This document shows positions 17,269-24,846 of a stretch of DNA of 64,000 nucleotides, one piece after another. Position 1 is the stretch's first letter. Every line of letters starts with the position of its first letter. This stretch comes from a virus. The translations under genes and the position numbers were made by a program. The stretch covers positions 1-64,000 of the IMG/VR virus record IMGVR_UViG_3300018018_000002; one strand, written 5' to 3'. The notes beneath the pieces are model-generated. The model did no database searches. It was not told where the DNA came from and worked only from the letters and a program-made list of their open reading frames with translations.

Positions 17269-17687
17269 TTGAGACAGATCCGGCCGTAGTCGGGTCCAGC
17301 CTTAATGGACTGAATCCCTTCATCAACATTGCCAATGAGATGGTGACGGAATGCTGCACCTTGCAAGGGCAAGGCTATTCTGCTTCTCGTCTGGCCGTGA
17401 TCGAGACCTGGGTGGCCGCTCACTTCTATGCGGTGCGGGATCCCCGGCCGGTCACGGAGCAGCTGGGAGCCGCTCGCCAGACGCTGCAAAAGGTCGTGGA
17501 CATCGGGTTGGACGCTACCCAATGGGGGCAGACAGCCATGCGGATCGATACCTATGGTGGACTGGCCGCAAAGAACAACAAGGCCGGACGGATGCGCGAC
17601 TTTCACCTCGGCATCTTTCATCTGGGAACGCCGCGTCGAGCTACCTACAACCCCACCGACGTAGGTCAGCCCGGAGGAGGGGTGTAA
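17226..17687 (+). CDS. Head-tail connector (adaptor-like)
   Basis: 153 residues from ATG 17226, overlapping the previous gene by 43 bases. Predicted helices around residues 28-50 and 75-95 and the position directly before a closure-like gene fit a gp6/adaptor-type head-tail connector. No single diagnostic motif is seen. Confidence 0.55.
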   Translation: MLPGRCSPTDVAGVIETDPAVVGSSLNGLNPFINIANEMVTECCTLQGQGYSASRLAVIETWVAAHFYAVRDPRPVTEQLGAARQTLQKVVDIGLDATQWGQTAMRIDTYGGLAAKNNKAGRMRDFHLGIFHLGTPRRATYNPTDVGQPGGGV

Positions 17688-17690
17688 CTG

Positions 17691-18044
17691 ATGAGCTTCA
17701 TTTCTAAACTCCTGAAGGACAAGGCGGTGCTTTGGGCGAGAGCCGCCAATGGGGCTAGCGATGATTACGGTCAGCCGGTCGTGATGACACCGGTGCAGAT
17801 CCCTTGTCGTTGGCAGGATGAAGCAAAGGAGTTTATTGATCACACTGGAACTCGCCAAGTGAGCGCGGCCGTTGTCTACATCGATCGAGACGTTGTCATC
17901 GGGAGCCTGATTATGCTCGGCACGCTTGCTTCTCTAGTTGATCCGCTTGTGCCGAAGAACAATCCAAGCGTCTTTGAAGTTCGCCAGCACGCCCGAGTCA
18001 CTAACCTGCGCAATACTCAGACCCTTTACACGATCTTCCTATGA
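17691..18044 (+). CDS. Head closure / stopper-like protein
   Basis: 117 residues, beta-rich (IPCRWQDEAKEF, AAVVYIDRDVVIGSLIML), typical of the small head-closure proteins between adaptor and gp10-like genes. GGAGGGGTGTAACTG precedes ATG 17691. Assignment relies on order and predicted fold. Confidence 0.6.
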   Translation: MSFISKLLKDKAVLWARAANGASDDYGQPVVMTPVQIPCRWQDEAKEFIDHTGTRQVSAAVVYIDRDVVIGSLIMLGTLASLVDPLVPKNNPSVFEVRQHARVTNLRNTQTLYTIFL

Positions 18045-18490
18045 TGATTGCCGACATCGCTGGCATTCGCTCCAGTCTCAACGCTGCCTTAGCCAAGTTG
18101 GCAGCGAAGCGGGTAGCCCACCAAGCTGGGTTGAACCGGGGACTGCGAGCAGCCGGTCTGTTGCTGTATCGGTACAGCCAGCTAGAGGTTCCAGTTGACT
18201 ATGGCATTCTGAAGGGCTCCGGCTTTGTGCGGGTGCTTGGAGCGGGTTGGGGAACCATGGTTCAGGTTGGCTACACCGCCGAGTATGCCATTTTTGTCCA
18301 TGAGAATATGGACGCTCTGCATGGAGAGCTCTTCAATATCAACTATGCCGAGGAGCTGGCCAAGAAGCCTAAGACCGGACCCTTCCGCCATAGTCGCGGT
18401 CAAGGGCAGAAAGCTAAGTTCCTTTCGGATCCGGCTTTGGATCACGCAGAGGAACTGAGGGATGTCATTAAGAAGGAGATTGTGGTATGA
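18041..18490 (+). CDS. HK97 gp10-like tail completion protein
   Basis: 149 residues. The LYRYSQLEVPVDYGILKGSG (residues 47-66) and YTAEYAIFVHE (~83-93) segments match the gp10/neck protein pattern (P.DTG.L..S, then Y..Y...VE). These proteins complete the head-tail interface. ATGA-coupled on both sides. Confidence 0.75.
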   Translation: MMIADIAGIRSSLNAALAKLAAKRVAHQAGLNRGLRAAGLLLYRYSQLEVPVDYGILKGSGFVRVLGAGWGTMVQVGYTAEYAIFVHENMDALHGELFNINYAEELAKKPKTGPFRHSRGQGQKAKFLSDPALDHAEELRDVIKKEIVV

Positions 18491-18939
18491 ATAATACTCC
18501 CGCCACTATCCTTCGGTCTTTGTTCCTGACTGTGCCAGACCTGGTCAACGTTCCTAATGACAACACGACGGTCTGGCCTTGCTACGTCTCGGCCATGCCG
18601 GATGGGGATGATATCCCGCATGAGGCGGCCGCAGTGTATGCGGTGATGGGGATTAAGGAAGCTCGCCTCATGGATGATGGCAAGGTAATCGAACGCTATG
18701 CCGTTCAGGTCAAGACCAGGGCGCGAGATTATACCGTGGGTTGGGCCAAGCTCGGAGCAGTGATCGCCTTTATTGACAAGCTCAAAGGAGCGACCACGAC
18801 GCTAGGCAGCTACCTTTATTCTGTTCCTTCTATTTCACGGGGGGTGCCGCTGGCCTTAGGGCCTGAACCCGGGACTAAGCGGCGCTTCCTATTTACCGTC
18901 AACGTCACTTTCGTTTGCACGGAGACGAGCAGCGAATAA
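18487..18939 (+). CDS. Tail terminator-like protein
   Basis: 150 residues between the gp10-like gene and the tail tube gene, the usual place for the tail terminator that caps the tube. Alpha/beta layout with an N-terminal helix and a late beta pair (RRFLFTVNVTFVCTE). Coupled start. Call based on synteny and size. Confidence 0.6.
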   Translation: MNNTPATILRSLFLTVPDLVNVPNDNTTVWPCYVSAMPDGDDIPHEAAAVYAVMGIKEARLMDDGKVIERYAVQVKTRARDYTVGWAKLGAVIAFIDKLKGATTTLGSYLYSVPSISRGVPLALGPEPGTKRRFLFTVNVTFVCTETSSE

Positions 18940-18968
18940 CCAAACCCAAAATAAGGAGATCTAGTATC

Positions 18969-19394
18969 ATGTTCCTACAAGATGGCTTCAGTACCCTAAT
19001 CGGGTTCTCCGACGAACCCACTGTCAAGTTAAAGGAGATCAACGTCACCCCACCCGGAGTGAGCGTGGGAAAAATGATCGACCAAACCACGATGCGCAAC
19101 AAGGATGTCCGGACGGCGGCGGCTGCGCGGTTGAAGTCAATCACCAACGGCAAGATCTCCGTCCAATATGATCCAGCAGTCCTGCAGACCTGCCTATCAA
19201 TGGTGGGACAGAACCAGCTGATCACGGTGACGTTTCCTGACAACAGCACCTGGTCCTTCTGGGGCTGGCTGGACAGCTTCACCCTCGGCGCCTTGGAGGA
19301 AGGAAAGCTGCCCACGGCTGATGTGGCGCTGATTCCCTCTAATCTTAACCTCTCCGGGGCTGAGGTCATGCCCGCCTACGTCGCCGGTTCCTGA
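18969..19394 (+). CDS. Tail tube (major tail) protein
   Basis: 141 residues from ATG 18969 with a strong AAGGAGAT ribosome-binding site. Beta-rich with NGKISVQYDP and ITVTFPDNSTWSFWGWLDSF, resembling the two-sheet tube fold. Precedes the chaperone pair and tape measure as tube genes do. High expression expected. Confidence 0.7.
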   Translation: MFLQDGFSTLIGFSDEPTVKLKEINVTPPGVSVGKMIDQTTMRNKDVRTAAAARLKSITNGKISVQYDPAVLQTCLSMVGQNQLITVTFPDNSTWSFWGWLDSFTLGALEEGKLPTADVALIPSNLNLSGAEVMPAYVAGS

Positions 19395-19422
19395 TTCATT
19401 CCTGCCTGCAACCATAACCACA

Positions 19423-19433
19423 CACAACCACAC
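19423..19433 (+). promoter_or_regulatory. CACAACCACAC leader element, copy 2
   Basis: Exact copy ending 2 bases before ATG 19436, inside a CA-rich leader (ACCATAACCACACACAACCA) with no Shine-Dalgarno. Confidence 0.5.
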
Positions 19434-19435
19434 CC

Positions 19436-19813
19436 ATGAAAAACGAGAACCTTGAATTCACCACGACCCTCAAGTCGGTCCCCGTCAAGATCGATGGCAA
19501 GGATTACACGCTCACCGAACTGACTGGCAAGGAGCGTGACGCCTACAACACCGAAAGCGCCAAACGTCTCAAGATGGAGCTCGATGCGAAGGGTCGGGCA
19601 ACCCCGATCGTTCGCAACTTCGATGGTTATCAGACTGAGCTGATCACCATGGCGTTAGTAGACGCAGCTGGCAATCATGTGCCCGAGGACATCATTGCCG
19701 GTTGGCCCGCCAGCGTGCAGGCCGCTCTCTTCCGCAAGGCCCGGGAACTGAGCGGACTGTCCCTCACGGAGGATGAACAGGCTCGGATCGAGGCGGCCAC
19801 AAAAAACGTCTAA
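19436..19813 (+). CDS. Tail assembly chaperone (G-like)
   Basis: 125 residues. Position between tail tube and tape measure, plus the overlapping -1 frame, identifies it as the lambda G/HK97 gp13-type chaperone that coats the tape measure. N-terminal half beta-like (SVPVKIDGKDYTL), C-terminal half helical. The end contains the slippery A AAA AAC just before stop TAA 19811, allowing a fraction of ribosomes to make a longer product. Confidence 0.75.
   Translation: MKNENLEFTTTLKSVPVKIDGKDYTLTELTGKERDAYNTESAKRLKMELDAKGRATPIVRNFDGYQTELITMALVDAAGNHVPEDIIAGWPASVQAALFRKARELSGLSLTEDEQARIEAATKNV
19801..19807 (+). other. Programmed -1 frameshift slippery site
   Basis: A AAA AAC, with the two codons AAA AAC in the reading frame of the G-like gene, two codons before its stop (GTC TAA). 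Shifting -1 continues into CGT CTA AAC and on in frame through ATG 19837 to 20187. The predicted fusion is about 250 residues. Confidence 0.75.
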
Positions 19814-19836
19814 ACGGCAACCGAGGCGAGCGCCGC

Positions 19837-20187
19837 ATGTGGTTTCGGTTAGCGGACCGCCTAGGGATGCCGCTCCAACGCCTACAGCAAGAAACCTCTA
19901 GCACGGAGTTCCTCGAATGGTGCGAGTACATGCAGGAAGATTTGAAGGTGGTGCAGCGTCAGGAGTTTTACCTGGCTCGCATTGCTGCGCTGATCTATGC
20001 TGCCGCGACTCACAAAGCTACACCATTGAAGGACTTCATATTCGACTTCGCTCCTGGTCCCCAGCCGAGCGAGGAAAACATAGACGATGAGGAAAAGCGC
20101 CAGCGTCATATTCAGCGCTCAAAGGCCAATTGGGCTGCCATCGTCGGACAACCCCCCAAGAAACCTCCCCCTAAGAAAAGGAAGTAA
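19837..20187 (+). CDS. Tail assembly chaperone T domain (expressed by -1 frameshift)
   Basis: 116 codons from the first ATG, but the same frame is open back to the slippery site at 19807. It is probably made mainly as a G-T fusion (126 residues after the shift). The ATG at 19837 has only a weak GAGGCGAG ribosome-binding site. The sequence is WCEYMQEDLKVV-like helical and ends in a proline/lysine-rich tail. As in lambda, the T part should recruit tail tube subunits to the tape measure. Confidence 0.75.
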   Translation: MWFRLADRLGMPLQRLQQETSSTEFLEWCEYMQEDLKVVQRQEFYLARIAALIYAAATHKATPLKDFIFDFAPGPQPSEENIDDEEKRQRHIQRSKANWAAIVGQPPKKPPPKKRK

Positions 20188-23133
20188 ATGGCTGTCGCCG
20201 GCGCTGATTCGCTAGGCACACTGGTCCTGACTCTGACCGCCGATGGGCGGCAGTACATGCAGGGCCTGACTGATGTCCAGAACGCTACCTCTGGAGCAGT
20301 CGAAACCATCGTCGGAACATTTGAGTATGGGTTTACCGCGATCAGCGCCATCGTAGCGGCGACGCTAGCGGCCGCAATCAAGTCCTACGCTGACTTCGAA
20401 GAGGACCTCGTGGCCGCAACCGCTAACATGAGCGGGGCCACTGAGGAAATGAGGATTCAGATGGCAGCCACGGCCGTTGAGCTGTCGAACAATGGGGTCA
20501 ACAGCGCCGATGATTTGGCCAAGGCCTATGGCGCGTTGAAGGAGAATGGGAAAGATGCCGCTCAGGCCATCCGGGACATTGCGGTCGCAGATCAGTTTGC
20601 GATCTCCGCGCACACCGACTCTGCGACCGCTGCCCAGACGCTGGCCCGGGCAGAGGTAGCGGTGGGAATGGCCAGTCGAGATGCGGCGACTGATGCTCAG
20701 CATTTGGTCGAGGTGGCGGACGCGGTCACCTTAGCTGCTCGGGAAGGAAACAGCTCGCAAATGGCCTTTGCTTCGGCCCTGGCTTCCTCTGGAACGCAGA
20801 TTCGGATGTTGAGCGGAGGGATGACAGAAGGTCTGGCCATCATGGCGGCATACACCCAGCAAGGCAAGGATGCTGGGACGGCTGCATCCAACTTGAACAT
20901 GATGATTCGGTCGCTGACCCAATCTGCCTCGACTCACGCGGAGGTCTGGAAGCAGTTTGGGATGAGCATCTATGACGCCTCCGGCAGGTTGAAGCCCATG
21001 GCCGATATCATTGGGATGCTGGAATCACAGATGGCCGGACTGAGTCCACAGGAGACAAGACAAATGGAGCAGATGCTCGGGCTCCAGGCTCGTTCACTCA
21101 TGGCCATGCAAACCTTGTTTGGAATGAGCGGGGCGATCCGGCAGATGCAGTCCGACTTTGAGAATGCCGGCGGGACAATGGACAGCGTGGCCAACGTCCA
21201 GATGGGTACCTTCAACGCTCAGGCCAAGGAAATGTGGAACAACGTCCACAACCTATTCATCACCCTTGGTTCGGAATTGGTTCCTATTCTGGAAGCGTTG
21301 AACAAGTTGCTGATCCCAATGTTGAAGACTTGGACAGATAACGATGCGGCGATTATTTCTAACCAGGCACATACTAAGCAGCTCACTGAAACCCAGAAAA
21401 CCTTTGTCGAAGGAATTTCACTTGTCATCGATCTCGTTCGCTATCTGACCGAAGGCTTCTTGATGGGCGAGCAGGTCATCATCGCCCTGATGGGGGCATT
21501 CAACGAACTATGGCTCACTGCCAAGATGGTCTTTGGGGCTCTGACCTATATCGTTGACGCCTTCTACGTCGGGGCCCGGGAAGGACTTGATGTCCTAGTC
21601 GCGGGGTTCTTGGAAGGGCTGACAGACATGGCCGAGCTGGCCAACAAGATTCTGCCTAAGAAGCTTCAAATCGATACTACCCAATTTCATGCAGCGATTG
21701 CGAGCGTGGTCAGTGATTATGATGCGCTGAACAATCAGCTCACCCAGTCCAAGACGAACATGGACACCTATGCCAAGGACTGGCTCAACTTTCAGAAGGA
21801 CCTCGTGGCCGGGACGGACGAGTACACCATGGCCCTCGACCAGGTGGACAAGCAAATCGAGTCGGTCCAGAATTGGAAGTTCACGGGCAGTGCCTTTGAG
21901 AAGAGCGTCAATGACATGGTGACAGGAACAGCGGGGGTGGCCCATGCGTGGGGGACGGTCAACACCCAAATCCGGCTGACGGGAGGATCTCTCGAGGACT
22001 ATACTCATCGGGCCAGCCAGCTACCACAAACAGTGGAACTGCTCAAGACCATTGCCAATGCTTGGGAGACCAACGCCCAAAAAGTCTTGGACTTCAACAA
22101 GGCCTTGGGATCGGGTCAAGTCTCTGTTTCTCAGTACCTGATGGCCATGGAGAAGCTGAACGTCCTCGGGGTGGAAGATCCCTTTGCTAAGACGATGGTG
22201 AGCTTGACGCAGCTGGACGATGCCTACGTCAATGGACAGGAAACCCTAATCCGGTATAACCAGCAGCTTCGGAATGGAACCATTTCCCAGGCTCAATATG
22301 ATGCCCAGGTCGCAGCCGGGGTGATGAGCACAGATGCCTACACTGCCGCGCGAGAGAAACTCCTCCGGACCTATACCCAAGTCAAGACTGGTAGTTCACA
22401 GCTGGACGCCATCACCGCGCTCAAAAACCAATTGACCGATGAACAGGCCCTCTGGAGACAGGAGCAGGCTGATTCCACTCACTGGGCCACCCTCACTGCT
22501 CAAGATAAGGTTCGCATTACCGAGGCCGCCAATTCCAGGATCTTAACCCTGACTCAGGATCTGGCCAACAAGCAGAAGGAGTTCTATCTGACTATGGATC
22601 AGACCGTTCTCAGTTCTGCTTCCACGCTGGCCACGGGGCTTGAGAATTTGGCTACCAAGGGTACCACTGCTTACAAGGCTGCCTACGTCATGGAGAAGGC
22701 TATCGCGATTGCGCAGGCCATTGTCCAGACTCAGCTGGCCGCGACTAAGGCCTTGGCCGAAGGGGGACCGATCCTGGGTCCCGAAATGGCCGCGATGATG
22801 GAAGCATTAGGCTACGCCAACGTGGCGGTCATGGTAGCAACCGACATTGCCAATTTCGAAGGTGGAGGGTTTACTGCTAGCGGCTCCCGATCGGGTGGGG
22901 TGGACAATCGGGGAGGAATGTACGCTATTCTCCACCCGGATGAACAAGTTATTGACTTGACCAAGACCCGCGAGGGGCAAAGTCATTCCGTCACCGTTAA
23001 TCAGAACTTCGCCAGCGGAGTGTCCCATGCTGAGCTGAATGCCAAGGCCGAACAGATCAAACGGGAGACCATGCGAGCAGTTCTTGATGGAATTGCCCGA
23101 GGGGGAACCTTCCGCAAGAACGTCCAACGGTAA
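20188..23133 (+). CDS. Tape measure protein
   Basis: 981 residues with AGGAAGTAA before ATG 20188. Residues ~65-330 match the phage tail tape measure (TP901) core: a region rich in ATAVELSNNGVNSADDLAKAY-type alpha segments, LAIMAAYTQQGKDAGTAASNL and QFGMSIYDASGRLKPM. Hydrophobic helices near ~410-470 could insert into membrane during DNA ejection. Long helical middle and a late alanine-rich segment (~830-870). Length predicts a tail of ~150 nm by the usual rough 0.15 nm per residue rule. Confidence 0.9.
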   Translation: MAVAGADSLGTLVLTLTADGRQYMQGLTDVQNATSGAVETIVGTFEYGFTAISAIVAATLAAAIKSYADFEEDLVAATANMSGATEEMRIQMAATAVELSNNGVNSADDLAKAYGALKENGKDAAQAIRDIAVADQFAISAHTDSATAAQTLARAEVAVGMASRDAATDAQHLVEVADAVTLAAREGNSSQMAFASALASSGTQIRMLSGGMTEGLAIMAAYTQQGKDAGTAASNLNMMIRSLTQSASTHAEVWKQFGMSIYDASGRLKPMADIIGMLESQMAGLSPQETRQMEQMLGLQARSLMAMQTLFGMSGAIRQMQSDFENAGGTMDSVANVQMGTFNAQAKEMWNNVHNLFITLGSELVPILEALNKLLIPMLKTWTDNDAAIISNQAHTKQLTETQKTFVEGISLVIDLVRYLTEGFLMGEQVIIALMGAFNELWLTAKMVFGALTYIVDAFYVGAREGLDVLVAGFLEGLTDMAELANKILPKKLQIDTTQFHAAIASVVSDYDALNNQLTQSKTNMDTYAKDWLNFQKDLVAGTDEYTMALDQVDKQIESVQNWKFTGSAFEKSVNDMVTGTAGVAHAWGTVNTQIRLTGGSLEDYTHRASQLPQTVELLKTIANAWETNAQKVLDFNKALGSGQVSVSQYLMAMEKLNVLGVEDPFAKTMVSLTQLDDAYVNGQETLIRYNQQLRNGTISQAQYDAQVAAGVMSTDAYTAAREKLLRTYTQVKTGSSQLDAITALKNQLTDEQALWRQEQADSTHWATLTAQDKVRITEAANSRILTLTQDLANKQKEFYLTMDQTVLSSASTLATGLENLATKGTTAYKAAYVMEKAIAIAQAIVQTQLAATKALAEGGPILGPEMAAMMEALGYANVAVMVATDIANFEGGGFTASGSRSGGVDNRGGMYAILHPDEQVIDLTKTREGQSHSVTVNQNFASGVSHAELNAKAEQIKRETMRAVLDGIARGGTFRKNVQR

Positions 23134-23139
23134 TTTCAC

Positions 23140-23769
23140 ATGCCTATCACCTATCCTTTAGACCTGCCGGACACGCCGGGGTTCATTGAGTTTGAATGGG
23201 ACCCGACCTCGGCCGTAGCGCGCCAAATTAATCCTTTCGACTTGACGCGGAAGATCTACGTCTGGGAAGGGCAGATCCGGCTCGCTAGTGTGAAGGTGCA
23301 AGCAATGCCACTGGCGGCGGCCAAAAAGTGGATGGCATTCATTCACAAGCTCAATGGCATCCAAGGGACTTTCTATATGCAGGACGAGGTCGCCGCAGCG
23401 GTGCGGGGGTCCTATGTTCCAAGTGGCTCCTACCACCCGGAGGTGGATGGAGCAAATCAGACTGGCTGCGATCTGGTCACCAAGGGTTGGCCCCCTAGCA
23501 TTACGAAGATGCTTCTGGCCGGAGACTGGATTGCAATTAACAATCGGCTTTACCAATTGCTCGATGACGTGAACTCCGGTGGGGGAGGGGCAGCTACTTT
23601 GACGGTTTGGCCGAACGTTGGGGGGATAGCTGCTAACACGGCTATTGATGTCGGTTCCGACGCCTATGGAATTTTTCGCCTTACTGACTGGCCGAAGTTT
23701 CCCTGGAGCGAGGATTGGTTTATGACCGGCTTTGCTTTTGGTGCAGAGGAGGCTATTCCCTATCCATGA
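23140..23769 (+). CDS. Distal tail / minor tail protein
   Basis: 209 residues. Opening YPLDLPDTPGFIEFEW followed by VARQINPFDLTRKIYVWEGQ, then MAFIHKLNGIQGTFYM, is the pattern of distal-tail-like proteins encoded right after tape measure. Beta-rich with a glycine run (~150). Forms the hub ring below the tube. Confidence 0.65.
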   Translation: MPITYPLDLPDTPGFIEFEWDPTSAVARQINPFDLTRKIYVWEGQIRLASVKVQAMPLAAAKKWMAFIHKLNGIQGTFYMQDEVAAAVRGSYVPSGSYHPEVDGANQTGCDLVTKGWPPSITKMLLAGDWIAINNRLYQLLDDVNSGGGGAATLTVWPNVGGIAANTAIDVGSDAYGIFRLTDWPKFPWSEDWFMTGFAFGAEEAIPYP

Positions 23770-24395
23770 GCTCGGGCACTTCACTTCCCCCGGTCGAACG
23801 CACTCTTACCGTTGAGACTCTGGCACTAATTGCCAAAGGCGTTATCCAGCCGGTAATCTTTATCTTCGCTGATTTCCCTAGCCTGCCCCGTTATCTATGG
23901 ACGGGAAGATACAATTATACCGATGGGAGCGGACAGACCTGGGTAGGAATAGGGTCCGTGGTAGGCATTCAAAATCTGACCGAGTCCCTTGATAGTGGTT
24001 CGACCGGCATCCAGGTGAAAGTGAATGGACTTGATCCTACGATCCGGGCGCAGATTGTGAGCGATGCTTACCAGGACCACACCGTGGAGATCACTTTGGC
24101 GTTCTGGAATTCAGAGACTAAGACTATTGAGATGCCACCGGAGCCGACCTGGAAAGGGACACTCGACAGTGATGCTTCGGACATGGGTCCTGATACCATC
24201 TCGCTCACGATCAACTGTGAGAGTCGGATGGCTGACATCCTGCGCAAGCGGTCCTGGAAGTACACCGACGCTGATCAGCAAGTCTTGCATCCAGGGCTAG
24301 GGGACACTGCCCTTTCGAAGATCACTCAAATCATCGATATGAACATTCCGTGGGGGAAGGCCGGTTCACCAGTCCTCGCGGGCACACCGGGATGA
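23766..24395 (+). CDS. Tail hub/baseplate protein (DUF2163-like)
   Basis: 209 residues from ATG 23766 (ATGA coupling). The IQNLTESLDSGSTGIQVKVNGLDP segment (~residues 70-93) and RMADILRKRSWKYTDADQQ (~165-185) fit the DUF2163/hub family found just before NlpC/P60-type tail genes. Likely part of the tail tip hub. Confidence 0.65.
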   Translation: MSSGTSLPPVERTLTVETLALIAKGVIQPVIFIFADFPSLPRYLWTGRYNYTDGSGQTWVGIGSVVGIQNLTESLDSGSTGIQVKVNGLDPTIRAQIVSDAYQDHTVEITLAFWNSETKTIEMPPEPTWKGTLDSDASDMGPDTISLTINCESRMADILRKRSWKYTDADQQVLHPGLGDTALSKITQIIDMNIPWGKAGSPVLAGTPG

Positions 24396-24844
24396 TCCAG
24401 ATTACACATCGTCTGCCTAATTGGGAGAAACATTATCATTCCGTCATTGCCCGTCGGGAGTGGAAGCCCTTCCACCGTCGGCTTAATGATTGCGTTCGCT
24501 TCACTGCCCTAATGATCTTTGAGATTACCGGGGTCAAGCTGGGCGAGGAGTTCACTAAGCAGTACCGCTCCGACTTAGGGGCGAGTAGGCTGCTTTCTAA
24601 GCTCGGGAAGGATGGTTTCCTCCACGCTGCTGATAAGGTCCTCACCCAAGTTGGAATTCAACCATGCGACTGGAGAATGGCCCAGCGTGGGGATCCTGTC
24701 TTCTTCTCCGGAGACGTGGGCAAGAATGAATTGGAGCAGGGATTAGGCATTTGCGTCGGGCAGTATGCGATGAGCCCGGGTCTAAAGGGGCTCATTAAGA
24801 TCCCGATGAATCGGGCCAAGGCCGCTTGGCACATACCCTTCTGA
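24392..24844 (+). CDS. NlpC/P60-like tail-tip peptidase (DUF6950-like)
   Basis: 150 residues from ATG 24392. RRLNDCVRFTALMI (~residues 29-42) places a cysteine at the start of a helix as in NlpC/P60 peptidases, and AQRGDPVFF (~96-104) is the downstream element of the family. The catalytic histidine is not clearly placed. Would cleave cell-wall peptide crosslinks during entry. Coupled to its neighbour by ATGA. Confidence 0.65.
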   Translation: MIQITHRLPNWEKHYHSVIARREWKPFHRRLNDCVRFTALMIFEITGVKLGEEFTKQYRSDLGASRLLSKLGKDGFLHAADKVLTQVGIQPCDWRMAQRGDPVFFSGDVGKNELEQGLGICVGQYAMSPGLKGLIKIPMNRAKAAWHIPF

Positions 24845-24846
24845 TC

